A DNA stretch of 64,000 bases from Roseomonas gilardii (GCF_001941945.1 NZ_CP015583.1:547001-611000), one strand, 5' to 3'; counted from the stretch's first letter, positions 35,633 through 44,473 are shown. Notes: a model not told the origin generated them from the sequence alone. Numbers and translations are program-made.

Positions 35633-36064
35633 TCACGCATCCTCCTCGATGGCGGCCTGGGCGATCTGCCGGGCGCCGCCGTTGACATGGGCCGCGACGG
35701 TGTGGCCCACGGCCACCGCCCCGATGCAGAGCAGCAGGGAGGCCACGATGTTGATCGACGCGCGGAGCACGGCGCCGCTCCTCAGCAGGTCCAGCGTCTG
35801 GAGGCTGAAGGAGGAGAAGGTGGTGAAGCCGCCGCAGAGTCCGATCATCACGAAGAGGCGGATGTTCTCCGACACCGGGAAGCGGCCATGGGCCAGGGTC
35901 AGCGTGCCGAAGAAGCCGATGACGAAGGAGCCGGCGACGTTGATGAGGATGGTGCCCCAGGGCAGGTCGCGGCTGATCGGCAGCGCCAGCACGGAAACGG
36001 CATAGCGCGCCAGGGTGCCGAGGGCGCCGCCGATCATGACCAGAAGGCAGGTGGTGAATGACAT
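35633..36064 (-). CDS. crcB: fluoride efflux channel CrcB/FluC
   Basis: A 143-residue four-helix membrane protein of the CrcB (Fluc) family, which expels fluoride as a dual-topology dimer. Hallmarks are GGALGTLARYAVSVLA near residues 12-27 with the pore Arg, WGTILINVAGSFVIGFFGTL near 36-55 with Asn-Val-x-Gly-Ser, and GLCGGFTTFSSFSLQTLDLL near 78-97 containing the Phe box and TTFS. The start MSFTTCLLV is preceded by AAGGAG. A fluoride riboswitch is clearly present directly upstream on the same strand, which makes the assignment very safe. It is convergent with no neighbour. Confidence 0.96.
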   Translation of the reverse strand: MSFTTCLLVMIGGALGTLARYAVSVLALPISRDLPWGTILINVAGSFVIGFFGTLTLAHGRFPVSENIRLFVMIGLCGGFTTFSSFSLQTLDLLRSGAVLRASINIVASLLLCIGAVAVGHTVAAHVNGGARQIAQAAIEEDA

Positions 36065-36127
36065 GCTCGCTCCTTGCTTGCAGGGCGAGCGAAGGAACCC
36101 GCCCAGCGGCAGGCGTGGTCCGGACGC

Positions 36128-36203
36128 ACTCCTACCGCATTCCGTGGTTGCGGTAGGAGTCATCAGCCCGTCCGGGCGGTTTCGGGGGAACCCCATCCCC
36201 ATC
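36128..36203 (-). promoter_or_regulatory. fluoride riboswitch (crcB motif) with anti-aptamer hairpin
   Basis: On the bottom strand the aptamer runs from about 36203, GATGGGGTTCCCCCG, then AAACCGCC, to GGCTGATGACTCCTAC at 36153, matching the conserved crcB motif including its GATGACTCCTAC block. The segment ACTCCTACCGCA at the aptamer's 3' end forms a perfect 12-bp stem with TGCGGTAGGAGT (36128-36139 against 36149-36160). This competing hairpin would sequester the aptamer's 3' strand when fluoride is absent, and crcB starts about 64 bases downstream. Confidence 0.9.
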
Positions 36204-36269
36204 GGGAACAGGGATAGGCCCGTGGAATGCCGAAGGCAACGGGCCCATCCGGGCGGGCTGGGGAAAGGC

Positions 36270-37010
36270 TCAGGGAGGGCCGGGACGGACCGCTCCGGAG
36301 GCTTGCGGCGTCCCTTCCGGTGATCCCTCCGCCCCGTCTTCCGGCGGCGGGGGCGGGGTCTGGCGGGGGCGGAGCATGATGACGCTGCGGATGTGGTAGC
36401 GCATCTCCGCCGCGGCGATGTCCGCTTCCCGGCGCCGCATGGCATCGAGGATGCGGCAGTGTTCGGCGACCACGCGTCCGGCCCAGTGGGGACGGCTGCC
36501 CTCCATCGCGCGCACCAGCGTCGCCTTGTCGTGCAGCATCTCCATCTGCCGCAGCAGCGCGGCATTGCCCGCGCCCTGGCCGATGCGGAGGTGGAAGGCG
36601 CCGTCGAGGGCGTGGAAGGCATCGAGGTCGCCCCGGGCGAAGGCCGTCTCCTGCTCGGCGATCAGCCTTTCCAGCACCGTGGTGCAGCCCGGCTCGCGCG
36701 CCACGGCGAGGCCGACCGCCATGCATTCCAGGGCCTCGCGCAGCTCGCAGAAGTCGCGGATCTCGGCTTCCGTCATGCGGATGACGCGGTAGAACCGGCC
36801 GAAGCGCTCCACCAGCCCGTCATGCAGCAGGCCCTGCAAGGCTTCCCGGACCGGCGTGCGGCTGACGCCGAAGCGCTGGCCCAGCGCCACCTCCTGCAAC
36901 TGCGTGCCGGGGGCGAGGCGCAGCGAGACGATCTCCGCCTTCATGGCGGCATAGAGGTCGGGGCTGCGCGCCATGCCGGTGTCGGTCAGGAGGGTGGCCA
37001 TCTCGTCCAC
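36270..37010 (-). CDS. GntR-family (FadR/FCD) transcriptional regulator
   Basis: A 246-residue regulator. The N-terminal winged helix contains IVSLRLAPGTQLQEVALGQRFGVSRTPVREALQGLLHDGLVERFGR at about residues 27-72. The C-terminal FCD helical bundle has its metal/ligand region around DAFHALDGAFHLRIGQGAGNAALLRQME and the late AGRVVAEHCRILDAMRRREADIAAAEMRYHI. The GTG start (MDEMATLL) has AAGGAG 8 bases upstream and is preferred over the ATG 9 bases later. It is divergent from the peptide ABC transporter operon with 188 bases between, so it probably controls that operon and itself. Confidence 0.87.
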   Translation of the reverse strand: MDEMATLLTDTGMARSPDLYAAMKAEIVSLRLAPGTQLQEVALGQRFGVSRTPVREALQGLLHDGLVERFGRFYRVIRMTEAEIRDFCELREALECMAVGLAVAREPGCTTVLERLIAEQETAFARGDLDAFHALDGAFHLRIGQGAGNAALLRQMEMLHDKATLVRAMEGSRPHWAGRVVAEHCRILDAMRRREADIAAAEMRYHIRSVIMLRPRQTPPPPPEDGAEGSPEGTPQASGAVRPGPP

Positions 37011-37058
37011 GCCCGCGTCTCCTTGGATGCGCCGGGGTTGAGTATGCCGAAATTTGCG

Positions 37059-37075
37059 GCTTTGTGGATCAAAGC
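37059..37075. promoter_or_regulatory. candidate GntR operator
   Basis: GCTTTG and CAAAGC form a perfect 6-bp inverted repeat around TGGAT in the divergent region between the GntR gene and the ABC transporter operon. Position and symmetry fit a GntR dimer site; the sequence itself is not a known consensus. Confidence 0.4.
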
Positions 37076-37122
37076 ACCGGCACTTCCGGAACGCTGAGGC
37101 ATTCTTGCGGCGAAAATCACCC

Positions 37123-37153
37123 TTGCAAAGCCCGAATATCGTGGATGTATACT
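37123..37153 (+). promoter_or_regulatory. sigma-70-like promoter of the ABC operon
   Basis: TTGCAA at 37123-37128 and TATACT at 37148-37153 are 19 bases apart, slightly longer than ideal. They lie about 45 bases upstream of the first gene of the operon. GTATAC in the -10 region is itself symmetrical. Confidence 0.4.
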
Positions 37154-37198
37154 GAACGACGAAATCCTTCGCCGATCCATCCGACGGGAACCAGCATC

Positions 37199-38758
37199 AT
37201 GACCGAGGCTTCGCCTGGCGCCGGGCTTTCCCGGCGCGCTCTCCTCGCCGCGGGTGGCTTCGGGGCCCTGGCGCTGGGCGGGTTCCCGCGGATCGGCATG
37301 GCCGCGCCCGGCACCCTGCGGGCGGCCATTTCCGGCTATGGCGTCGTCAACACGCTGGACCCGGCGAAGGCGGCGCTGATCCCGGAATTCTACGTGATCT
37401 GGGCCCTGTATAACGGGTTGCTGAAGCTCGACGCGCAGATGCGGCCGGTGCCGGACCTGGCGGAGAGCTTCCGGACCACCGAGGACGGCGCGCTGGAATT
37501 CCGCCTGCGCCAGGGCGTGAAGTTCCATGACGGCGGCATGCTGACCTCGGACGACGTGAAGTTCACGCTGGAACGCCTGCTCGACGAGAAGACGCAGTCG
37601 CCCAACCGCAGCAAGGTGTCCGCGGTCAGCGCCATCGAGGTGCCGGACCTGCTGACGGTGCGGCTGCGCACCGACCAGCCCTTCGCGCCGCTGCTGACCT
37701 TCCTGTCCAATGCGCGCACCGGCACGCAGATCCTCTCGCGCGCCGCGGTGTCCGCCGATCCGGAAGGGTTCGGGCGCAAGCCGGTCGGCACGGGCGCCTT
37801 CTCCCTGCGCGCCTGGGAGCCGAACCAGGCGCTGAAGCTGGCCGCCTTCCCCGGCTATTTCGGCGGCGCGCCGAAGCTGTCCGAGGTCGAGATCCCGCTG
37901 ATCGCCGAGGAAAGCAGCGGCGTCACCGCCCTGCTGGGCCGTCAGGTGGACCTGACCAGCACCGCGCCCTTCGCCGACATCCCGAACCTGCAGAAGCGCA
38001 CCGACATCAAGGTGCTGAAGCAGCCGGGGCTCAACACGCGCTTCCTTTGCCTGAACAACCGCAAGCCGCCTTTCGACGACGTGCATTTCCGCCGCGCCGT
38101 CTCGCTGGCCATCAACCGCGACGTGCTGGTGCGCGTGGTGCTGTTCGGCGAGGGCGTCGCGACGCCGGGGCTGATCCCGCCCTCCCTGACGGAATCCTAC
38201 GACCCGAAGCCGAAGCCGCTCTCCTCCTTCAACGCGCAGCGCGCCAAGGAGGAGCTGGCGAAGTCGAAATACGGGCCGGGCACCGAGGGCACGATCATCA
38301 CCTGGGGCTCCGGCTGGTGGAAGCGCATCGGCGAGGTCGTGGCGGCGCAGGTGAACCAGGTGCTGGGCACGAAACTCACCGTCGAGGTCAACGAGGCCAA
38401 TACCGTCTTCTCCCGCATCCGCGCCGGCGACTACCAGGCGGGCACCTGGGGCTGGCTCGGGATGATCGATCCGGACGAGTATTCCTACGATCTGCTGCAC
38501 AGCGAGGGCTGGCGCAACTTCACCGGCTACAGGAACCCGAAGCTCGACGAGATCCTGGTGCGCGCCCGGCGGGAGCTCGACCCCGCGAAGCGCGGCGTGC
38601 TGTACCGGGAAAGCGAGGATCTCTGGATCGAGGACATGCCGGTGATCCCGCTCTTCTGCTCCAACATCCACAACCTGCTCGCGGCCAATGTTTCCGGCTT
38701 CACGCAGCTGCCCTATTCCAGTTTCGGGGACCAGTTCGCCGGCATGACGGTCGGATAG
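37199..38758 (+). CDS. ABC transporter substrate-binding protein (family 5, peptide/nickel type)
   Basis: A 519-residue periplasmic binding protein of the DppA/OppA family. It has a twin-arginine signal (LSRRALLAAGGFGALALGGF). The motif VPDLAESFRTTEDGALEFRLRQGVKFHDGGMLTSDDVKFTLERLLD near residues 85-130 is the family signature, and PFDDVHFRRAVSLAINRDVLV near 300 is the second. It is the first gene of a five-subunit operon (binding protein, two permeases, two ATPases) followed by an LLM monooxygenase. The ligand is unknown; the partner flavoenzyme hints at a nitrogen- or sulfur-containing organic compound rather than plain dipeptides. Confidence 0.92.
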   Translation: MTEASPGAGLSRRALLAAGGFGALALGGFPRIGMAAPGTLRAAISGYGVVNTLDPAKAALIPEFYVIWALYNGLLKLDAQMRPVPDLAESFRTTEDGALEFRLRQGVKFHDGGMLTSDDVKFTLERLLDEKTQSPNRSKVSAVSAIEVPDLLTVRLRTDQPFAPLLTFLSNARTGTQILSRAAVSADPEGFGRKPVGTGAFSLRAWEPNQALKLAAFPGYFGGAPKLSEVEIPLIAEESSGVTALLGRQVDLTSTAPFADIPNLQKRTDIKVLKQPGLNTRFLCLNNRKPPFDDVHFRRAVSLAINRDVLVRVVLFGEGVATPGLIPPSLTESYDPKPKPLSSFNAQRAKEELAKSKYGPGTEGTIITWGSGWWKRIGEVVAAQVNQVLGTKLTVEVNEANTVFSRIRAGDYQAGTWGWLGMIDPDEYSYDLLHSEGWRNFTGYRNPKLDEILVRARRELDPAKRGVLYRESEDLWIEDMPVIPLFCSNIHNLLAANVSGFTQLPYSSFGDQFAGMTVG

Positions 38759-38762
38759 GGAA

Positions 38763-39722
38763 TTGGGCGCCACCCACCTGCGGCGGGCCGGCCGCCGCGC
38801 CGGCATCCTGCTGCTGACCGTGCTGGCGGGGGCGCTGCTGGTCTTCCTGGCCATGAAGGCGGTGCCGGGCGATCCTGCCCTGGCCGCGCTGGGCGAGAAT
38901 GCGCGGCCGGAACTGGTGGAAGCCTTCCGCCGGACGCACGGGCTGGACCGGCCGGTCTGGTGGCAGTTCGCCTCCTGGCTGGGCGGCGCGGCGCTGGGCG
39001 ATTTCGGCCGCTCCCTGACGCTCGCGGGCGGCGTGCCGGTCGGATCGCTGATCGCCAGCCGCCTGCCGGTCACCGCCTTCGTCGGCCTCTACGCGCTGCT
39101 GCTGGCGGTGGCGATCTCGCTGGTGACCGGCACGGTGGCGGCCTTGCAGCGGGGCCGGGCCCTGGACACGGCGATGACCTCCTTCGCGGTGCTGGGCGTC
39201 TCCATGCCGGATTTCTGGCTGGGCTATGTGCTGGTCTTCTTCCTGGCGCTGAACTTCCCGATCTTCCCCTCCTACGGCTTCGTCTCGCCGGTGGAATCCC
39301 TGGGCGGCGCGCTGCTCTCCGGCTTTCTGCCGGCGCTGGCCATCGCCGCGCCCATGGCCGCCGTCTTCTCGCGCGTGCTGCGGGCCTCGCTGCTGGAGGT
39401 GATGCACCGGCCCTTCGTGCAGGTCTCGCGCTCGCTCGGCTTCTCCGGCCCCTTCGTCTTCTTCCACGCCGTGCTGCGCAACGCGCTGATCCCCTATGTC
39501 ACGGTGATCGGGTTGCAGGTGCGCTACCTGCTCGGCGGGGTGGTGGTGATCGAGCGCGTCTTCGGCATCCCGGGCCTCGGCTCGCTGATGGTGGATGGCG
39601 CCTTCGGGCGGGACTATCCGGTGATCCAGGCCTGCGCGCTCACCTTCCTGGTCGTGGTGCTGCTCACCAACCTGCTGGTGGACCTCGTCTGCACCCGCCT
39701 CGACCCGCGGGCGCGTGCCTGA
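38763..39722 (+). CDS. ABC transporter permease (DppB-like)
   Basis: A 319-residue permease with six transmembrane helices. The first hydrophobic helix ILLLTVLAGALLVFLAMKAVPGDPA leads to the periplasmic loop with LGLDRPVWWQFASWL. The inner-membrane EAA-type coupling loop reads VLRASLLEVMHRPFVQVSRSLGFSGPFVFFHAVLRNALIPYVTVIGLQ, and ERVFGIPGLGSLMVDGAFGRDYPV is typical of DppB/OppB. It begins with TTG at 38763, 4 bases after the previous stop. Its stop overlaps the next start (TGATG). It forms the channel with the following permease. Confidence 0.92.
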   Translation: MGATHLRRAGRRAGILLLTVLAGALLVFLAMKAVPGDPALAALGENARPELVEAFRRTHGLDRPVWWQFASWLGGAALGDFGRSLTLAGGVPVGSLIASRLPVTAFVGLYALLLAVAISLVTGTVAALQRGRALDTAMTSFAVLGVSMPDFWLGYVLVFFLALNFPIFPSYGFVSPVESLGGALLSGFLPALAIAAPMAAVFSRVLRASLLEVMHRPFVQVSRSLGFSGPFVFFHAVLRNALIPYVTVIGLQVRYLLGGVVVIERVFGIPGLGSLMVDGAFGRDYPVIQACALTFLVVVLLTNLLVDLVCTRLDPRARA

Positions 39723-40552
39723 TGGGGGAAATCCTGCGCAGCCGCACCCTGGCCCTCGGGCTGCTGATCACGCTGGTGGTGGTGCTCGGCATCGCCATCG
39801 GGCCGATGGTCACGCCCTTCCCGGCGGAGGAGATGGATTTCGTCAACGTGCTGACGCCGCCGGATGCGACGCACTGGCTCGGCACGGATTCCTATGGCCG
39901 CGACGTGCTCTCGCGCATCCTCTCGGGCGGCCGCATCTCCTTCCTGGTCAGCTTCGCCGGCGTGCTGGGCGGTGCCGCGATCGGGACGGCCATCGGCATG
40001 ACCGCCGCCTGGCGTGGCGGGCGGTGGGAGACGCTGTTGATGGCCGGATGCGACCTGCTCTTCGCCTTTCCCAGCTTCGTGCTGGCGCTGTTCATGATGG
40101 TGGTGCTGGGCTTCGGCACGCAGAACGTGATCCTGGCCATCGGCCTCACCTACCTGCCGATCTTCGCGCGCCTCGCCCGCAACCTGACGCGCACGCTGAT
40201 GCCGGAACCCTATGTGCAGGCGGCGCGGCTGATGGGGCAGGGGCCGGCGCGCATCCTGGTGCGGGAGATCCTGCCCAACATCCTCTCGCCGCTGATGGTG
40301 CAGGTGAGCGTCGGCGTGGCCTTCGGCATCGTGATCGAGGCCGGGCTCTCCTTTCTGGGCCTCGGCGTGCAGCCGCCGACCCCCTCGCTGGGCGTGATCC
40401 TCGCGGATGGGCGGGAATACTTCCAGAGCGCGCCCTGGGTGCTGACCCTGACCGGGCTGGTGGTTTCCGTGGCGCTGCTGGGGCTGAACCTGCTGGGCGA
40501 CGGGCTGCGCGACCTCGCCGATCCGCGCCTGCGCCGGGCGGCCGGGCCATGA
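39722..40552 (+). CDS. ABC transporter permease (DppC-like)
   Basis: A 276-residue permease paired with the previous one. It has an N-terminal helix (LALGLLITLVVVLGIAIGPM), then HWLGTDSYGRDVLSRILSGGRISFLVSFAGVLGG, the OppC/DppC hallmark, and the coupling loop MPEPYVQAARLMGQGPARILVREILPNILSPLMVQ. The C-terminal motif EAGLSFLGLGVQPPTPSLGVILADGREYF is also family-typical. The ATG overlaps the upstream stop, and the stop overlaps the start of the first ATPase, so the subunits are translationally coupled. Confidence 0.92.
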   Translation: MGEILRSRTLALGLLITLVVVLGIAIGPMVTPFPAEEMDFVNVLTPPDATHWLGTDSYGRDVLSRILSGGRISFLVSFAGVLGGAAIGTAIGMTAAWRGGRWETLLMAGCDLLFAFPSFVLALFMMVVLGFGTQNVILAIGLTYLPIFARLARNLTRTLMPEPYVQAARLMGQGPARILVREILPNILSPLMVQVSVGVAFGIVIEAGLSFLGLGVQPPTPSLGVILADGREYFQSAPWVLTLTGLVVSVALLGLNLLGDGLRDLADPRLRRAAGP

Positions 40553-41550
40553 GCGCCGCGATGCGGGAACACCCCGTGCCGCCGCCCGAGGCCGCCGCCG
40601 CCCGCCCGCTGCTGGAGGTCCGCAACCTGCGCATCCAGGCCGGGCCGGTCTCCGTGGTGCGGAGCGTGGACCTTGTGCTGCATCCCGGCGAGACGCTGGG
40701 CATCATCGGCGAGTCCGGCTCCGGCAAGACCATCACCGGCCTGTCCCTGCTGCGCCTGCTGCCCGAAGGGCTGCGCGCCGAGGCGGATGTGCTGGTCTGG
40801 CGCGACCGCGACCTGACCGGCCTGTCGGACCGGGAGTTCCGCCCCTATCGCGGACGGGAGCTGGCCATGGTCTTCCAGGACCCGGTCGGCTCCTTCAACC
40901 CCGCCAAGACGATCGGCTGGCACCTGCGCACCGCGCTCGCCCGCCGCGACGAGGGGCGGAAGCCGGAGCCCTGGCATCCGCGCGCCGTGTCGCTGCTGGA
41001 GGGTGTCGGCATCCCGCGCCCGGAGGCGGTGCTGGAGCGCTATCCGCACCAGCTTTCGGGCGGCATGCTGCAACGGGCGCTGATCGCCATGGTGGTGGCG
41101 CTGGAGCCCGGCCTCATCGTGGCCGACGAGCCCACCACCAATCTCGACAACATCGTCGAGCAGCAGATCCTGACGCTGTTCCGCGACCTGCGGCACCGCC
41201 TCGCCGCCGCCTTCGTCTTCATCACCCACGATATCGGCATCGCCGGGCAGATCAGCGACCGGCTGGCGGTGATGTATGCCGGGGAGATCGTGGAGACCGG
41301 CCCGGCGGCGCAGATCCTGGCCGCGCCGCGCCATCCCTATACGCGCGGCCTGATCGCCACCGCCCATGCCCTGGCGGCGCGGGCGGAACGGCTGGCCGAG
41401 ATTCCCGGGCAGTTGCCGCCGCCCGGGGCACGGCCGGAGGGCTGTGTCTTCCGCCCGCGCTGCGCCTGGGCGCGGGAGGGCTGCGAGGCCGTCCAGCCCC
41501 TGCGCACCGTCGCGCCGGGGCGCCAGATCCGGTGCCTGCTCGATGCCTGA
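40549..41550 (+). CDS. ABC transporter ATP-binding protein (DppD-like)
   Basis: A 333-residue nucleotide-binding subunit. Walker A is GIIGESGSGKTITGLSLL near residues 51-68, the Q-loop AMVFQDPVGSFNP near 109, the signature QLSGGMLQRALIAMV near 166 and Walker B IVADEPTTNLD near 189. The C-terminus has the oligopeptide-type extension PGARPEGCVFRPRCAWAREGCE with conserved cysteines. It pairs with the next gene to form the two ATPase domains that drive the peptide-type importer. It overlaps the permease by 4 bases and the next gene by 8. Confidence 0.93.
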   Translation: MSAAMREHPVPPPEAAAARPLLEVRNLRIQAGPVSVVRSVDLVLHPGETLGIIGESGSGKTITGLSLLRLLPEGLRAEADVLVWRDRDLTGLSDREFRPYRGRELAMVFQDPVGSFNPAKTIGWHLRTALARRDEGRKPEPWHPRAVSLLEGVGIPRPEAVLERYPHQLSGGMLQRALIAMVVALEPGLIVADEPTTNLDNIVEQQILTLFRDLRHRLAAAFVFITHDIGIAGQISDRLAVMYAGEIVETGPAAQILAAPRHPYTRGLIATAHALAARAERLAEIPGQLPPPGARPEGCVFRPRCAWAREGCEAVQPLRTVAPGRQIRCLLDA

Positions 41551-42352
41551 ACCCATGCCGGGCGAGCCCCTGCTGCGTGTCGAGGACCTGGTCGTCCGCT
41601 TCCCGGACCCGCACCGCCCCGGCGGCGTGCTGATGGCGCTGGACGGCATCAGCCTGGATCTCGCGCCCGGCGAGATCCTGGGGCTGGTGGGCGAATCCGG
41701 CAGCGGCAAGACCACGCTCGGCAAGACGGTGCTGCGCCTGTACGAGCCGCAGGGCGGCCGCATCCTCCTGCACGGGCGGGACATCGCCCATGCCACGGAA
41801 TCCGAGCTGCGCCCGCACCGCCGCGCCATGCAGATGGTCTTCCAGGACCCGCTCTCCTCCTTCAACCCGCGCCACACGGTGGGCGAGGCCATCGCCACGC
41901 CGCTGCGCCTGCACCGGCTCTGCCCGAGGGCGGAGGTCTCCGCCCACGTCGCGGCGATCCTGGACGAGGTCGGCCTACCGGCGGGCTTCGCCGCCCGCTT
42001 CCCGCACCAGATGTCGGGCGGGCAGTTGCAGCGCGCGGCGATCGGCCGCGCCCTGGCCCTCTCGCCCGAGTTGATCGTGGCGGACGAGGCGGTGTCCAAG
42101 CTCGACGTCTCCGTGCGGGCGCAGGTGCTGAACCTGCTGCGCGCGGTGCAGGCGCGCAGCAACCTCGCCATGCTCTTCATCACCCATGACCTGCATGTGG
42201 CGCGCTTCCTGTGCCACCGGATCGCGGTGATGCATTTCGGCAGGCTGCTGGAGATCGGACCGACCGAGCAGGTCTTCACCCAGCCCCGCCACGACTATAC
42301 ACGCGCGCTGATCGGCACCCTGCATGGCGTGCCGGAACGCGGCGCCGCCTGA
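41543..42352 (+). CDS. ABC transporter ATP-binding protein (DppF-like)
   Basis: A 269-residue second ATPase of the operon. Walker A is GLVGESGSGKTTLGKTVL near residues 47-64, the Q-loop QMVFQDPLSSFNP near 95, the signature QMSGGQLQRAAIGRALAL near 155, and Walker B IVADEAVSKLD near 178, where the usual Pro after the Glu is replaced by Ala. The C-terminal extension is short and lacks the Cys-rich segment of its partner, normal for DppF/OppF. The LLM gene follows 11 bases after the stop. Confidence 0.92.
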   Translation: MPEPMPGEPLLRVEDLVVRFPDPHRPGGVLMALDGISLDLAPGEILGLVGESGSGKTTLGKTVLRLYEPQGGRILLHGRDIAHATESELRPHRRAMQMVFQDPLSSFNPRHTVGEAIATPLRLHRLCPRAEVSAHVAAILDEVGLPAGFAARFPHQMSGGQLQRAAIGRALALSPELIVADEAVSKLDVSVRAQVLNLLRAVQARSNLAMLFITHDLHVARFLCHRIAVMHFGRLLEIGPTEQVFTQPRHDYTRALIGTLHGVPERGAA

Positions 42353-42363
42353 GGAGATCCGCC

Positions 42364-43710
42364 ATGCCCGCCCGCAAGATGATCAGCATGGGCCTGTCGA
42401 TGCGCTATCTCGGCTACCATGCCGCGGCCTGGCGCCACCCGCAGGTCGATCCGGGCGGGGCCTCGGACTTCTCCCACTTCCTGAACGTCGCACGGCTCGC
42501 CGAGGCCGCGAAGTTCGACATGGTCTTCCTGGCCGACGGCATCGGCATCCGCGCGAAGGACGAGCCGCCGGGCTCGCTGTGCCGCTCCGCGCAGACGGCG
42601 GAGCTGGAGCCGCTGACCCTGCTTTCCGCGCTGGCGCCGATGACCACGCATATCGGCCTCGTCGCCACGGCCTCCACCACCTACAACGAGCCGTACCACA
42701 TCGCCCGGAAATACGCCTCGCTGGACCGGATCAGCGGCGGCCGCGCGGGCTGGAACATCGTCACCTCCTGGTCGGATGCGGAGGCGCAGAACTTCAACCG
42801 CGACCAGCACCTGGACTACGGCACGCGCTACGAGCGCGCCGCCGAGTTCGTCGAGGTGGTGAAGGGGCTCTGGGATTCCTGGGATGCCGATGCGCTGGTC
42901 CGCGACAAGGAGAGCGGCGTCTTCTTCGACACGGCGAAGCTGCATGTGCTGAACCACCAGGGCAAGCACTTCAAGGTGAAGGGGCCGCTCAGCGTGGCGC
43001 GCAGCCCGCAGGCGCGTCCCGTCCTGGTCCAGGCCGGGGCCTCCGAGGCGGGCATGGAGATCGGGGCGGAGAGCGCCGAGGTCATCTATGCCGTGCCGCA
43101 CGAGATCGACACCGGCCGCAGCTACTACCGCGACCTCAAGGAGCGCGCCGCGCGCAAGGGGCGGGACCCGGAGGGGATGAAGATCCTCCCGGGCATCACC
43201 CCCTTCATCGGGGCGACCGAGGCCGAGGCGCGCGAGAAATACGACCTGCTGAACGCGCTGGTCGCGCCGGAGCTGGGGCTATCCTACCTCTATGGCCAGA
43301 TGGGCGACCTGTCCGCCTATCCGCTGGACGGCCCGGTGCCGGAGCCGAACGACCCCAAGGTCCGCAGCATCGCGAAGAACCTGCTGAAGCTGGCGCAGCG
43401 CGACAACCTCACCATCCGCCAGCTCTACACCACCATCGCGGCGGGCTTCGGCTCGCGCATCCTGATCGGCACGGCGCGGCAGATCGCCGACGAGATGGAG
43501 GCCTGGGTGGAGGCGGAGGCGGCGGACGGCTTCAACATCTGCCCGGCCGCCCTGCCGGTGGGGCTGGAGGATTTCGCGGCGCAGGTGGTGCCGGAACTGC
43601 AGCGGCGCGGGATGTTCCGCACGGAATACGCCGCCCGCACCCTGCGCGGGAACCTGGGCGTGCCCGTGCCGGCGAGCCGCCATGGCGGGGCGGTCGTCCC
43701 GGAGCGCTGA
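42364..43710 (+). CDS. LLM-class flavin-dependent monooxygenase (NtaA/SnaA/DszA family)
   Basis: A 448-residue F420/FMN-type bacterial luciferase-like monooxygenase. Typical motifs are LGYHAAAWRHPQVDPGGASDFSHFLNVARLAEAAKFDMVFLADG in the first 60 residues, EPLTLLSALAPMTTHIGLVATASTTYNEPYHIARKYASLDRISGGRAGWNIVTSW near 85-140, and PVLVQAGASEAGMEIGAESAEVIYA near 220. The family oxidises compounds such as nitrilotriacetate, sulfones and pristinamycin intermediates with FMNH2 from a separate reductase, which is not seen here. Its place as last gene of a peptide-type ABC operon suggests it acts on the imported compound. AGGAGA precedes the ATG. Confidence 0.9.
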   Translation: MPARKMISMGLSMRYLGYHAAAWRHPQVDPGGASDFSHFLNVARLAEAAKFDMVFLADGIGIRAKDEPPGSLCRSAQTAELEPLTLLSALAPMTTHIGLVATASTTYNEPYHIARKYASLDRISGGRAGWNIVTSWSDAEAQNFNRDQHLDYGTRYERAAEFVEVVKGLWDSWDADALVRDKESGVFFDTAKLHVLNHQGKHFKVKGPLSVARSPQARPVLVQAGASEAGMEIGAESAEVIYAVPHEIDTGRSYYRDLKERAARKGRDPEGMKILPGITPFIGATEAEAREKYDLLNALVAPELGLSYLYGQMGDLSAYPLDGPVPEPNDPKVRSIAKNLLKLAQRDNLTIRQLYTTIAAGFGSRILIGTARQIADEMEAWVEAEAADGFNICPAALPVGLEDFAAQVVPELQRRGMFRTEYAARTLRGNLGVPVPASRHGGAVVPER

Positions 43711-43726
43711 GCCGGGCCTTTTACCT

Positions 43727-43768
43727 GCCGCCGTCCCGGGGGGAGCGTCGTCGCTCCGGGACGGCGGC
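43727..43768. terminator. bidirectional hairpin terminator
   Basis: GCCGCCGTCCCGG and CCGGGACGGCGGC form a perfect 13-bp stem around a small inner stem-loop between the convergent LLM and transaldolase genes. It is among the strongest stems in the window. Confidence 0.75.
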
Positions 43769-43779
43769 GGGCCAGCCGG

Positions 43780-44436
43780 TCAGAGGATGCTCTGGCCGGT
43801 CTTCTTCCAGTCGGCCATGAAGCCTTCCAGGCCCTTGTCGGTCAGCGGGTGCTTGACCAGGGCGCGGATGACGCTGGGCGGCAGGGTGGCGACATGGGCG
43901 CCGAGCTTGGCGCACTGGAGCAGGTGGACCGGGTGGCGGACGGAGGCGGCCAGGACCTCGGTCTTGAGGTGCGGGTAGGCCTTGTAGATCTGCATGATGT
44001 CGGCGATCAGCTGCATCCCGTCCTGGCCGGTGTCGTCGAGGCGGCCGATGAAGGGGCTGACGAAGGTGGCGCCGGCCTTCGCCGCCAGCAGGGCCTGCAC
44101 GGCGGAGAAGCACAGGGTCACGTTGACCATGACGCCGTCGTTCACCATATGTTTGCAGGCGCGCAGACCGGCTTCGGTGAGCGGCAGCTTGATGACGACG
44201 TTGGACGCGATCTTCCGGAGGACCTCGCCCTCCCGCATCATGCCGTCATAATCCAGCGCCGTGACCTCGGCCGAGACGGGGCCGGGGGTGATGTCGCAGA
44301 TCTCGGCGATGATGTCGCGCATCGGCCGGTTGGCCTTGGCGATCAGGGAAGGGTTGGTGGTGACACCGTCGAGCAGGCCGGTTTCGGCCAGGGAGCGGAT
44401 CTCGGAGACATCCGCGGTGTCGACGAAGAATTTCAT
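43780..44436 (-). CDS. fructose-6-phosphate aldolase/transaldolase (TalC-like)
   Basis: A 218-residue enzyme of the small transaldolase (TalC/MipB/FsaA) family, which transfers a dihydroxyacetone unit in the non-oxidative pentose-phosphate pathway. Signatures are [16 protein letters not shown], the [15 protein letters not shown] loop near residues 22-36, [14 protein letters not shown] near 81-94 with the Schiff-base Lys, [19 protein letters not shown] near 104, and the late [17 protein letters not shown]. Fructose-6-phosphate aldolase or transaldolase activity cannot be separated by sequence. It is divergent from priA by 37 bases. Confidence 0.93.
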   Translation of the reverse strand: MKFFVDTADVSEIRSLAETGLLDGVTTNPSLIAKANRPMRDIIAEICDITPGPVSAEVTALDYDGMMREGEVLRKIASNVVIKLPLTEAGLRACKHMVNDGVMVNVTLCFSAVQALLAAKAGATFVSPFIGRLDDTGQDGMQLIADIMQIYKAYPHLKTEVLAASVRHPVHLLQCAKLGAHVATLPPSVIRALVKHPLTDKGLEGFMADWKKTGQSIL

Positions 44437-44473
44437 GGGTCACGATCCCGTTCTGGTTGTGCAGGCATAGCCC

